64,000 nt of DNA. Origin: Pseudogracilibacillus sp. Lineage in GTDB: Bacteria > Bacillota > Bacilli > Bacillales > Amphibacillaceae. The stretch lies in NCBI GenBank assembly GCA_026169815.1, contig JAPFDT010000025.1, positions 265,372 through 329,371 on the forward strand, in the 5' to 3' direction. The translations under genes and the position numbers were made by a program. This document shows positions 53,604 to 62,386 of this stretch, in pieces. Position 1 is the first letter of the stretch, and every line of letters begins with the position of its first letter. The notes below the pieces were generated by a model that searched no databases, was not told where the DNA came from, and saw nothing but the letters and a program-made list of their open reading frames with translations.

Positions 53604-55366
53604 TGTTTTGGCGAAGTGTTGTAGGGAAACTAGCAATAACAATTTTATTGCTAGTTTCTTTTGTATTATTTATATTGTCCATACTTTTATTAGAATTTTT
53701 TGAAGGATTCCACGTTCAAGAAGCGGAAAAGGGACTAAGACAAACAGCTTCTAAAATATCGTTAGTTGTAAATGAATTAGAAGATAAAGAAGTAGTTTCT
53801 GAAATGGCAGAACGAATAAAAGATCCTACAAGTAAAGTAATGATATATTATCCTGATGAAACATTATGGATATCAAAAACGTCAAACAGTCATTTAAAAG
53901 ATATTGATGATTATCTTCCTGAGTTTGAAAGTGAATTAGAAGAAGTGTTAAAAAATGATTTATATAATAGTAAAATTACTATCGGAAATGATAAACCAGA
54001 AATAATGGTTTCTGGAACACCACTCGAAGGTGATAAAGGAGCAATATTTGTTTTTCAATCATTAGATGTTTTGAATCAAACGAAAGCTGAAACGACAAAG
54101 ATTATTTTTGTTGCAGCAGCTATAGCCATTGTGTTAACAACAATTTTTGCTTTCTTTTTATCGACAAGAATTACATCACCTTTAATGCAAATGAAAGAAG
54201 CAGCAAAAAATTTAGCACGTGGGGAATTTAATACGAAGCTTCCAGTTGTGTCAAATGATGAAATAGGTGAACTAGCGGTTACTTTTAACCGAATGGGCAG
54301 ACAGTTACAATATTCTATTAATGCATTGCGCCAAGAGAAAGAACAAATGACTAGTGTCGTTAATTCCATGGCAGATGGTGTTATTACATTGACACGTGAT
54401 GCAGAAATTATCGTAATCAATCCACCAGCTGAACAATTTATTCATGATTGGTGTTTTGAGAATAATGTAGAATTTGAAAACTACTCTGATCAATTACCAG
54501 ATGAATTAAAAGAAGTGCTTAAAAGAATTATCAAAGATGAAAAAGAAGTGTTACAAGAGTTAAATTTACAAGGGCGTAACTGGGTTACAATTATGACGCC
54601 ATTATATGATAATTCCTACGTTCGTGGTGCTGTAGCCGTCATTAGAGATATGACAGAAGAACGACAGTTAGATAAATTAAGAAAAGACTTTATTGCGAAT
54701 GTCTCACATGAATTACGCACACCAATTGCTTTAATGCAAGGGTATAGTGAAGCTATTGTAGACGATATAGCAGAAAGTAATGAAGAAAAAAATGAATTAG
54801 CCCAAATTATTCATGACGAATCATTAAGAATGAGTCGCTTAGTAAACGAACTTTTAGATATTGGTCGTATGGAAGCAGGTCATATTGAATTAAATTTGGA
54901 TACGTTTGAAATCGATCCTTTTCTAGATCGTATTCAAAAGAAATTTACTGGACTTGCTGAGGAAAGTGGTATTGAATTTACGATGGTCAAAGACTTTTCT
55001 CAGTCTATCGTAACTGTTGATGCTGATCGTATTGATCAAGTTTTCACTAATTTAATTGATAATGCTTTTCGTCATACAAAACCAGGTGGTTATGTAAAAG
55101 TTTTCATTACATTGAAAGATGAGCAACTACGAATAGAAGTTGAAGATAATGGTGTGGGCATACCTGAAAAAGATTTATCCTTTATATTTGAGCGATTTTA
55201 TAAAGCAGATAAATCACGTACAAGAAGCGATAACAAAAAAGGTACAGGTTTAGGCTTAGCGATTACGAAATATATTGTTAATGCTCATAATGGAACAATA
55301 TTAGTAAAGAGTAAAGAACATGAAGGAACAACATTTAGTATAAAAATACCGCAGAAAACAGTATAA
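53603..55366 (+). CDS. resE: Sensor histidine kinase ResE
   Basis: 587 residues. Transmembrane helices at about 10-32 and 165-188 enclose an extracytoplasmic sensor region. HAMP (about 190-240), a PAS-like domain (about 250-350), HisKA with FIANVSHELRTPIALMQGYS (His about 370) and HATPase (NLIDNAFRHTKPGG, DNGVGIPEKDL, KGTGLGLAITK) follow. Partner of ResD. ATG 53603 overlaps the resD stop by one base. Confidence 0.96.
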   Translation: MFWRSVVGKLAITILLLVSFVLFILSILLLEFFEGFHVQEAEKGLRQTASKISLVVNELEDKEVVSEMAERIKDPTSKVMIYYPDETLWISKTSNSHLKDIDDYLPEFESELEEVLKNDLYNSKITIGNDKPEIMVSGTPLEGDKGAIFVFQSLDVLNQTKAETTKIIFVAAAIAIVLTTIFAFFLSTRITSPLMQMKEAAKNLARGEFNTKLPVVSNDEIGELAVTFNRMGRQLQYSINALRQEKEQMTSVVNSMADGVITLTRDAEIIVINPPAEQFIHDWCFENNVEFENYSDQLPDELKEVLKRIIKDEKEVLQELNLQGRNWVTIMTPLYDNSYVRGAVAVIRDMTEERQLDKLRKDFIANVSHELRTPIALMQGYSEAIVDDIAESNEEKNELAQIIHDESLRMSRLVNELLDIGRMEAGHIELNLDTFEIDPFLDRIQKKFTGLAEESGIEFTMVKDFSQSIVTVDADRIDQVFTNLIDNAFRHTKPGGYVKVFITLKDEQLRIEVEDNGVGIPEKDLSFIFERFYKADKSRTRSDNKKGTGLGLAITKYIVNAHNGTILVKSKEHEGTTFSIKIPQKTV

Positions 55367-55383
55367 ATAAAGGAGAGTTAAAT

Positions 55384-55785
55384 ATGATTAAAAGAAGTGC
55401 AAAATGGTTCATGATGATGCTAGCAACAATAACGCTGTTAGTAGGGTGTTCAACAGCATCAGATGATGTTGAACAAGGTCAAGAAGCAGATGTTACAGAA
55501 GGTAATATTACGATTATTGTTTCTGAAGAAGAGGCAGATGAAGTGTATAGTGAAGAGGAAGTTACGATTGAAGAAGATGCAATTTTAATGGATGTTATGA
55601 AAGAAAACTATGAGATTGAAGAAGATGATGGCTTCATTACAGCTATTGATGGTATTTCGCCAGAGGAAGATGAACAAAAAGCATGGATTTATTCTGTTAA
55701 CGATGAAGAAGCACTTGTCGGTGCAGCAGAATATGAATTAAGTATTGACGATGAAGTCGTTTTTGATTTACAAAGTTGGGAATAA
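55384..55785 (+). CDS. DUF4430-type lipoprotein
   Basis: 133 residues. A lipoprotein signal ends in LLVGC (Cys about 22). The mature part is extremely acidic and finishes with DGISPEEDEQKAWIYSVNDEEA and a VVFDLQSWE end, the pattern of DUF4430 (transcobalamin-like C-terminal) domains. It may bind a small ligand outside the membrane. It sits 18 bp after resE and is probably co-transcribed; in B. subtilis other genes follow here. The ligand is unknown. Confidence 0.75.
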   Translation: MIKRSAKWFMMMLATITLLVGCSTASDDVEQGQEADVTEGNITIIVSEEEADEVYSEEEVTIEEDAILMDVMKENYEIEEDDGFITAIDGISPEEDEQKAWIYSVNDEEALVGAAEYELSIDDEVVFDLQSWE

Positions 55786-55837
55786 ATTTTAATATTGATG
55801 ATTAATTATTGTCATGTATCGTGTTATTATAATTACA

Positions 55838-55912
55838 GGTCCTTAGAGACCGTGTACGAATTATCGTACGTTGCCTTATTCCTGTTCAAGGAGTAAGGCA
55901 TTTTATTTAGTA
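55838..55912 (+). ncRNA. Candidate structured small RNA or leader with three hairpins
   Basis: TATAAT (55828-55833) is followed by three consecutive hairpins: GGTC-CTTAGA-GACC (55838-55851), GTACGA / TCGTAC (55854-55869) and an intrinsic terminator TGCCTTATTCC / GGAGTAAGGCA (55872-55900) ending in TTTTATTT. No ORF of note lies inside. No known riboswitch core is recognisable. The -35 is weak. It could instead be the terminator region of the resA-to-lipoprotein operon. Confidence 0.4.
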
Positions 55913-55936
55913 TCTTTTTCAAATAAGCCACAAGAG

Positions 55937-55975
55937 CATCCTTATCTTTTCTAGGTAGAGGTTGCTTTTTTATTT
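55937..55975 (+). terminator. Second terminator-like hairpin before ypbB
   Basis: Imperfect stem AGAGCATCCTTATC / GGTAGAGGTTGCT followed by TTTTTTATTTT. Confidence 0.5.
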
Positions 55976-56063
55976 TAAATTAAACAGATAATACATAGTC
56001 TAGCTTTTATCACGATGAAATATATAGTAAAATATAAGTTAAGATAGGAAAGGGGCGCTTCGG

Positions 56064-57116
56064 TTGATTTTTCGATACGTTATATTATCAGCTTTAAAGA
56101 ATTTACAATATGAACGCTCCGTATCTGCAGTATATTATTTAATACAAGGAAAACAGTCAATACAAACAATTCAAGATGCTCATTTATTTGAAATAGATAA
56201 GTATTATCGAATTACGAAGTATTTAAATAAAAAACGATTTATGAAAGAAATCCAATTGCTTGAACAAGAATTATATCTAGAAGCAATGCCAAATGAAAAT
56301 TATTATGAACTAACATCTAAAGCAAATGAGTGGTTAGAAAAAAACGAAAGCAAAATGGAATTATGGATAGTCAACGGGATGCGATATCATTATATTGATG
56401 ATGTGTTTTTCGAGCGGCTACTATTAACCATCCAAGTATGGGCAAATTTTGTGAAAAATGAACGAACTTACATACCAGTCATTGAGAAATTTGAAGTAAA
56501 ACATTGGGTGAAACAATATTTTATAAACAGTAAAAATAATGTTGCGCAATTAATGAAAAATCTATATGAAGAACTTGCGGAGATTTTGCACTCTATTGAT
56601 GAATTATATGTAGAGATTTTTGTGTTACAGCTAACAAGTTATAAAAAGTATGGGTTAGCGAAAGTACAAATTGCAGAAAAAACGGGTTCACCAAAAGAAG
56701 ATATAGAATTAATGACATTAACTGTTGTACATCAAATATTGGACAAGGTTGACGCAGAACCAACCCGCTTTCCAATATTAGCTCATTTAAAAAGTGATGT
56801 AACAGAAGAAAAACAATTAACTTTTTCTGCTTCTAAAACAAAGTCGCTATTACAAAAAGGTTATACAATAGAGCAAGTAGCGCAGCAACGTCGGTTAAAA
56901 GAAAATACTATATACGATCATATTGTAGAAATTGCGATTCACGATCAAACCTTTAATATACAGTCATATATGACCACTGACGAACGACATGATATTATTA
57001 AAGCGATTCAACAAGTGCAGTCATATTCGTTAAAAGACATTAAACAAGCTGTTACTGAAAACATTAGTTATTTTCAAATTCGGCTCGTGTTAGCAAGTTG
57101 GAATAAATATTTATAA
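56064..57116 (+). CDS. ypbB: YpbB, helicase-associated HTH protein
   Basis: 350 residues from TTG 56064 (SD AAAGGGG). Mostly helical; the last 100 residues form a helicase-associated helix-turn-helix domain (SASKTKSLLQKGYTIEQVAQQRRLKENTIYDHIVE). The family occurs directly before recS in Bacillus and is thought to work with that helicase, but has no proven activity. The stop TAA is 5 bp before the recS frame. Confidence 0.85.
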   Translation: MIFRYVILSALKNLQYERSVSAVYYLIQGKQSIQTIQDAHLFEIDKYYRITKYLNKKRFMKEIQLLEQELYLEAMPNENYYELTSKANEWLEKNESKMELWIVNGMRYHYIDDVFFERLLLTIQVWANFVKNERTYIPVIEKFEVKHWVKQYFINSKNNVAQLMKNLYEELAEILHSIDELYVEIFVLQLTSYKKYGLAKVQIAEKTGSPKEDIELMTLTVVHQILDKVDAEPTRFPILAHLKSDVTEEKQLTFSASKTKSLLQKGYTIEQVAQQRRLKENTIYDHIVEIAIHDQTFNIQSYMTTDERHDIIKAIQQVQSYSLKDIKQAVTENISYFQIRLVLASWNKYL

Positions 57117-57121
57117 TAGAG

Positions 57122-58672
57122 GTGACTAGAATTCACATTCAAGCTAACCTGTACGAACATTTACGAAATCATTTTTCATATACAAGTTTTCATGAAGGGC
57201 AAGAAGAAATTATTTTAGACGTATTACGTGGACGTGATGTCTTAGGTATATTACGTACCGGAACAGGAAAATCGCTTTGTTATCAATTACCTGCGAAAAT
57301 GTTGCCAGGGATAACAATAGTAGTCTCCCCACTTATTTCACTCATGATTGATCAAGTGAGAGAGCTTGAAGCGATTCATTACCGTCAAGTTGTCGCGTTA
57401 CATAGTTTTCAACAATGGTCGGAACGTCAAACTATATTAAGAAATTTACATCATTATAAATTAATCTACGTTTCACCAGAAATTTTACAAAACAAACAAA
57501 TAATTACGTTATTTAAACAGCAACATGTCTCTTTATTCGTTGTAGATGAAGCCCATTGTATTTCGCAGTGGGGCTATGATTTTAGACCAGATTATTTACG
57601 ACTTTTAGAAGTTATCGAAACATTACACAATCCTACTGTCCTTGCTCTAACAGGAACAGCAACTCCAAATGTACAAAATGACATTCAAGATAAATTAAAA
57701 CGACCCAATATGATTGAACATGTTTATCCAATGGATCGAGAAAACATTTCCTTAGTTGTTGAAGAAATAAATGGCTCGGAAGCAGAAAAATTAGACCATT
57801 TATTAACTTGGATTAAAGGGACAAATGAGCCAACTATCGTGTATTTCTCTAGTCGGATAGCAACAGAGAAAGTGGCTCAACATATTGCAAATCAATTAGC
57901 TAATAAACGAGTTGCCTACTATCATGGTGGTCTAGAAACGACCGATCGATTAAAAATTCAACAACAGTTTATGAATGATCAATTAGAGATAATTTGTTGC
58001 ACGAGTGCTTTTGGAATGGGGATAAATAAAGCAAATATCCGGATGATTATTCATTATCACCTTCCACCCCAAATTGAATCGTATATTCAAGAAATCGGTA
58101 GAGCGGGTCGTGATGGTAGAGATAGTATAAGTGTTCTACTCTATCGCCAAGAAGATATACATATTCCTCTGCAAATTATCGAAAATGAACTTCCTACTCA
58201 TGCTGAATTACGGTTTATTATGGAACGATTAATCGATTATCAGGATAATAAAGTATTATTACCGCTTGATGAAGATGTGATTGAGCAACAGTTCTTAATC
58301 CAACCAACGAAATGGCGTTATCTTCTGTATCAATTAGAACAACATGGTATTGTAAAAGAACAAGAGGTACAAACAACAGAGAGTACTATAAAAGAAGTAT
58401 TTAATGAAATTAATCATTTTACAGAACAACGCTTACGTGCCAAACGACAACAACTAAACGAAGTTATTAATTGGATTCATACGCAATCATGTTTAAGAAC
58501 TAAATTATATGAACCATTTCAACAGGACATTACACGTAAAGAAGCGAACTGTTGTAGTAACTGTGGCGTAGTGTTAGAAGATAGTCTAGAACATGATGTC
58601 TCAACTGATAAGGAAACATCCGATTGGCAGACGTTGTTAAAAAGAGTATTATTAATAGGTGATATAGATTGA
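57122..58672 (+). CDS. recS: RecQ-family DNA helicase RecS (YpbC)
   Basis: 516 residues, shorter than RecQ because no HRDC domain is present. Helicase motifs: GILRTGTGKSLCYQLP (I), VSPLISLMIDQV (Ia), VVDEAHCISQWGYDFRP (II plus the RecQ aromatic loop), ALTGTATP (III), TSAFGMGINK and QEIGRAGRDGRDS (V, VI). The C-terminal cysteines (SCLRTKL, NCCSNCG) form the RecQ zinc site. The start is unclear: GTG 57122 lies inside the SD-like GAGGTG, and ATT 57131 is optimally spaced. It overlaps ypbD (TTGA). Confidence 0.93.
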   Translation: MTRIHIQANLYEHLRNHFSYTSFHEGQEEIILDVLRGRDVLGILRTGTGKSLCYQLPAKMLPGITIVVSPLISLMIDQVRELEAIHYRQVVALHSFQQWSERQTILRNLHHYKLIYVSPEILQNKQIITLFKQQHVSLFVVDEAHCISQWGYDFRPDYLRLLEVIETLHNPTVLALTGTATPNVQNDIQDKLKRPNMIEHVYPMDRENISLVVEEINGSEAEKLDHLLTWIKGTNEPTIVYFSSRIATEKVAQHIANQLANKRVAYYHGGLETTDRLKIQQQFMNDQLEIICCTSAFGMGINKANIRMIIHYHLPPQIESYIQEIGRAGRDGRDSISVLLYRQEDIHIPLQIIENELPTHAELRFIMERLIDYQDNKVLLPLDEDVIEQQFLIQPTKWRYLLYQLEQHGIVKEQEVQTTESTIKEVFNEINHFTEQRLRAKRQQLNEVINWIHTQSCLRTKLYEPFQQDITRKEANCCSNCGVVLEDSLEHDVSTDKETSDWQTLLKRVLLIGDID

Positions 58673-59235
58673 AGCAAGCTGAACTAATTAAACAAATGTC
58701 AGATAAGGAATTAAAGAATCAACTATTACTGTCACAAAGTATCTTCTTTTTATTAAGTATTATATTAAGCTTTATATTTTTCGATCATTTATTCGATTGG
58801 TTTAGTTTATTTTCATTTAATATACGAGAAATACTAATCTATGGTGTGGCAACATCTCTTGTGTTAATTATTATTGAAATTATTTTAGATAAAACGGTCC
58901 CCAAATCTTGGTTAGATGACGGTGGTATTAATGAAAAAGTATTTAAAAACCAATCTGTTGCTAACATTTTTATTATTGCATTAGTTGTTGCTATTTCAGA
59001 AGAGTTTTTATTTAGAGGGGTTATTCAAGTTACTTTTGGGTATATTTTTGCTAGTAGTTTGTTTGTCGTTGTACATATTCGCTACTTAAAAAAACCGGTG
59101 TTATTATTATTTATTATTATTACGAGTTTTTTAATCGGTTATATCTTTGAAGTTACACAAAATTTATTTGTCCCGATTATTTTCCATTTTCTAGTTGATT
59201 TTTTATTAGGGATATATATTAAAATGAAAAAGTGA
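58669..59235 (+). CDS. ypbD: CPBP-family intramembrane protease (YpbD)
   Basis: 188 residues, about five membrane helices. The CPBP/Rce1 motifs are visible as SEEFLFRGVIQ (EExxxR), a late His in VVHIRYL and IIFHFLVDF. Such proteins are putative metal-dependent intramembrane proteases; the substrate is unknown. TTG 58669 overlaps the recS stop by 4 bp with SD ATAGGTGAT, so the two are coupled. Confidence 0.88.
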   Translation: MKQAELIKQMSDKELKNQLLLSQSIFFLLSIILSFIFFDHLFDWFSLFSFNIREILIYGVATSLVLIIIEIILDKTVPKSWLDDGGINEKVFKNQSVANIFIIALVVAISEEFLFRGVIQVTFGYIFASSLFVVVHIRYLKKPVLLLFIIITSFLIGYIFEVTQNLFVPIIFHFLVDFLLGIYIKMKK

Positions 59236-59247
59236 GGTGTCACTCCA

Positions 59248-59514
59248 TTGTCTGAAGAACAAAAAGAGGATCAAGCAACTAAATTACAACAATTGTTTTT
59301 AGAATTAAATAATCAAGAGTCTGAAGTGAAAAAAGAAAAAATTACTGAAGAAGAAATGATTGAAGTCGATGTATTGAACCTGCCGCCAAGAAGTGAAGTG
59401 CATCAACAAGCAAACTTAAGCTTACATATGGATGTTCGACGCCCAGTTTGGCGATTTGTCTTTGTCATACTGATTATCATCATTGTAGCAGTAATTGTTT
59501 ATTATGTTAGGTAA
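59248..59514 (+). CDS. Small C-terminally anchored membrane protein in the ypbE position
   Basis: 88 residues from TTG 59248 (SD GAGGTG). A charged cytoplasmic part (EQKEDQATKLQQLF, PPRSEVHQQ) is followed by a C-terminal membrane helix (FVFVILIIIIVAVIVYYV) ending in Arg. In B. subtilis ypbE encodes a protein with similar topology plus a LysM domain outside; here nothing follows the helix. It may be a truncated YpbE or an unrelated protein. Confidence 0.6.
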   Translation: MSEEQKEDQATKLQQLFLELNNQESEVKKEKITEEEMIEVDVLNLPPRSEVHQQANLSLHMDVRRPVWRFVFVILIIIIVAVIVYYVR

Positions 59515-59567
59515 ATAACTGAGTCATTTTCATAATAGGAAAATTTAATTAAAACATGAACGTTTAG

Positions 59568-59845
59568 TTATAAATTTTATAATCGTACATGTTTAGCTTA
59601 TGTAACTAAGTTTACTTGAATGAAAGCCGACCGACTCTTGCGGGAAAAGCAAAAGTTCTTCGGTGGGTGAACGATAGTGAAACCCATGAGTCCGAAAATC
59701 CTTAGTACGACACATTAGTGTTGTACTAAGAGTTGAGTCCATGCCCGCTAGAAAGCAGTCGGCTGTAATGAAAGTAAACGAATTTATCATCAAATGTAAA
59801 GTTCGTGTTTTTAATACTAAAATGAATTATGAAATTGATTAAACT
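59568..59845. repeat. Palindromic repeat element, family C, full copy
   Basis: Arms GCCGAC (59626-59631) and GTCGGC (59758-59763), core GACTCTTGCGGG ... CCCGCTAGAAAGC, and a nested hairpin CTTAGTACGACAC / GTGTTGTACTAAG beside CCGAAAATCC. Core-deleted relatives at 22873-23040 and 18393-18505. It fills the 59515-59987 gap together with the ddl promoter. Confidence 0.85.
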
Positions 59846-59928
59846 GAATAATTTATTAAATAAGTGTCATTTATAACTTTCATACATATAAATATCATAT
59901 AACATGTATAGTGAACAATGTAGATTAA

Positions 59929-59937
59929 TGGTATAAT
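59929..59937 (+). promoter_or_regulatory. Extended -10 promoter of ddl
   Basis: TGGTATAAT (TG-N-TATAAT), about 50 bp before the ddl start; the -35 is weak. Confidence 0.5.
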
Positions 59938-59987
59938 ATGCGTGATATAGAATACTGTTATATAAAGAAAATAAAGAGGTGGACAAA

Positions 59988-60917
59988 TTGAAAATAGCTG
60001 TCCTTTATGGTGGAGTTTCAAAAGAAAGAGATGTTTCTATTTCATCAAGTAAGGGTATTATGAAAGCATTGGAGAAGAATGGTCATGAAGTGATTGGTAT
60101 TGATTTTCACCCTGATCGTTTACAAGAAATTATAGAATTACAAGTAGATATCGTATTCATAGGCTTACACGGTAAATTTGGAGAAGATGGCTCTGTTCAA
60201 GGTATGTTAGATATGTTGGATATTCCATATGTCGGCTCAGGTGTACTTGCGTCATCTCTTGCGATGGATAAGTTTATGGCAAAGAAGATGTTCGCTAGTG
60301 AGTCAATCCCTGTCGCTAAAGATGAACGTTATTATATTAAACAGGAGTCAGAGATTGCTTCAGTAAGTGAAGATATCAGAGCTAAGTTTGACGTACCTTT
60401 TGTTATTAAACCTAATCGAGAAGGATCTACTTTAGGCTTAACTATTGTCACAGACGAGTTAGAAATAAAAGCAGCAATTAAAAATGCAATGCAAAGTGAT
60501 GCATTTATTTTAGTTGAACAATTTATTAAAGGGAAGGAATTAACTGTTCCTGTTATTGGTAAGATGGGCGAAGAATCAGCACTGCCGATTATTGAAATTA
60601 TTCCTAAAAACGACTTGTATGATTATGAATCGAAATATTCAGAAGGTGGAAGTGAACATATTGTTCCTGCACAAATAGAAGATGCTTTAACAACGAAAAT
60701 TAAACAATATGCTGTAAAAGCGCATCAAATATTAGGGTGTGAAACATATTCACGGGCAGATTTTTTGTTAACAGAAGATGGCACGCCTTATATTTTAGAA
60801 GTCAATACGTTACCTGGTATGACGCCTACAAGTCTGTTTCCTGATTCAGCAGCAACAGTTGATATCACATATGAAGCAATGATTGAACAATTTGTACAAT
60901 TATCAAAGAACAAGTAG
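59988..60917 (+). CDS. ddl: D-alanine-D-alanine ligase
   Basis: 309 residues from TTG 59988 (SD AAAGAGGTGG). ATP-grasp ligase motifs: LYGGVSKERDVSISS, GLHGKFGEDGSVQG, PFVIKPNREGSTLGLTIV and LEVNTLPGMTPTSLFP. It makes the D-Ala-D-Ala dipeptide for peptidoglycan. The length is that of the short Ddl class. Its place beside gudB differs from B. subtilis, where ddl precedes murF, so it is either relocated or a second copy. Confidence 0.94.
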   Translation: MKIAVLYGGVSKERDVSISSSKGIMKALEKNGHEVIGIDFHPDRLQEIIELQVDIVFIGLHGKFGEDGSVQGMLDMLDIPYVGSGVLASSLAMDKFMAKKMFASESIPVAKDERYYIKQESEIASVSEDIRAKFDVPFVIKPNREGSTLGLTIVTDELEIKAAIKNAMQSDAFILVEQFIKGKELTVPVIGKMGEESALPIIEIIPKNDLYDYESKYSEGGSEHIVPAQIEDALTTKIKQYAVKAHQILGCETYSRADFLLTEDGTPYILEVNTLPGMTPTSLFPDSAATVDITYEAMIEQFVQLSKNK

Positions 60918-61032
60918 ATATATCAGTTAAATGTAATGATTTATACATTGCATATTTGACCTAAAAGTGTATACTTAAAACTAGTTAAAACCATTATTTT
61001 ACATTGATACGTTAATCATAGGAGGTAACCCA

Positions 61033-62304
61033 ATGGTAGCCGAAAAAGCAGCAGATTCCACGGAAAAAAATGAAAATCTAATAAGTTCAACTAGGACTGT
61101 TGTAAAAGAAGCATTAGATAAGTTAGGATATCCTGAAGAAGTATTTGAATTATTAAAAGACTCTTTAAGAATGTTAAAAGTAAGAATTCCAGTAAGAATG
61201 GACGATGGTTCTGTAAAGGTTTTCACCGGATATAGGGCGCAACATAATGATTCAGTAGGACCAACAAAAGGTGGAGTTCGTTTTCATCCAGATGTAACAG
61301 AAGATGATGTAAATGCCTTAGCAATTTGGATGAGCTTAAAGACTGGAATTATGGATTTACCATACGGCGGAGCAAAGGGCGGGATTATTTGTGATCCCCG
61401 TGAGATGTCTTTTCGAGAATTGGAAGCATTAAGTAGAGGATATGTACGAGCTATCAGTCAATTCGTTGGACCTGCACAAGATATTCCAGCACCAGACAAA
61501 TTCACCAACCCACAAATAATGGCTTGGATGATGGATGAGTATAGTCGACTTGCAGAGCAAGAACATCCAGGGTTCATTACAGGTAAACCAGTTGTTTTAG
61601 GTGGATCTCATGGAAGAGAGTCAGCTACAGCAAAAGGAGTAACTATTTGTATTGAAGAAGCAGCTAAGAAACGTGGTTTTGAAATAGAAGGTGCAAGAAT
61701 TGTAGTGCAAGGATTCGGTAATGCAGGTAGTTTTTTAGCTAAATTCCTTCATGAAGCAGGAGCTAAAGTCGTTGGTATTTCAGACGCTTATGGAGCACTG
61801 CACGATCCACAAGGATTAGATGTAGATTACTTATTAGATCGTCGCGATAGTTTTGGAACTGTTACGACATTATTTAAAAATACGATTACTAACCAAGAAC
61901 TGCTAGAATTAGATTGCGATATTTTAGTTCCGGCAGCTGTTCAAAAACAAATAACGGCTGAAAATGCTGAAAATATTAAAGCAGATATTATCGTTGAAGC
62001 AGCAAGTGGACCAACTTCAGCTGAAGCAACAAAAATTTTAACTGAACGTGGAAAATTACTTGTACCAGATGTTTTAGCCTCTTCTGGTGGAGTGACAGTG
62101 TCTTATTTTGAGTGGGTTCAGAATAAACAAGGTTACTTCTGGTCAGAAGAAGAGGTCGAAAAACGATTATATAAAGTGATCCAGAAGTCATTTGAAACAA
62201 TCTATCATACAGCACGTACAAGACGTGTAGACATGAGACTTGCAGCATATATGGTAGGAGTTCGAAAAATGGCAGAAGCATCACGATATCGTGGTTGGGT
62301 ATAA
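61033..62304 (+). CDS. gudB: NAD-specific glutamate dehydrogenase
   Basis: 423 residues. The substrate-binding and catalytic Lys segment [16 protein letters not shown] (about 110-120), [20 protein letters not shown], and the Rossmann motif [16 protein letters not shown] are intact. It oxidises glutamate to 2-oxoglutarate. The short in-frame duplication that inactivates gudB in B. subtilis 168 is absent ([15 protein letters not shown] reads through normally). SD AGGAGGT precedes ATG 61033. It is followed by ypdA, as in B. subtilis. Confidence 0.95.
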   Translation: MVAEKAADSTEKNENLISSTRTVVKEALDKLGYPEEVFELLKDSLRMLKVRIPVRMDDGSVKVFTGYRAQHNDSVGPTKGGVRFHPDVTEDDVNALAIWMSLKTGIMDLPYGGAKGGIICDPREMSFRELEALSRGYVRAISQFVGPAQDIPAPDKFTNPQIMAWMMDEYSRLAEQEHPGFITGKPVVLGGSHGRESATAKGVTICIEEAAKKRGFEIEGARIVVQGFGNAGSFLAKFLHEAGAKVVGISDAYGALHDPQGLDVDYLLDRRDSFGTVTTLFKNTITNQELLELDCDILVPAAVQKQITAENAENIKADIIVEAASGPTSAEATKILTERGKLLVPDVLASSGGVTVSYFEWVQNKQGYFWSEEEVEKRLYKVIQKSFETIYHTARTRRVDMRLAAYMVGVRKMAEASRYRGWV

Positions 62305-62321
62305 GTAATCTATTTATACAA

Positions 62322-62366
62322 ATAAGATGATTCCTTTAAAATTATGAAGGGATCATCTTATTTTAA
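62322..62366 (+). terminator. Terminator after gudB
   Basis: AAGATGATTCCTT / AAGGGATCATCTT stem with an AT loop, then ATTTTAATG. Confidence 0.85.
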
Positions 62367-62386
62367 TGAAAGGGAGTTGTAGCGAA

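Noticed and set aside
54076..54420. 114-codon minus-strand ORF opposite resE
   Set aside because: Antisense shadow; no SD or known domain.
61033..62304. Cryptic gudB allele
   Set aside because: The small in-frame duplication known from B. subtilis 168 is not present; the gene reads as active.
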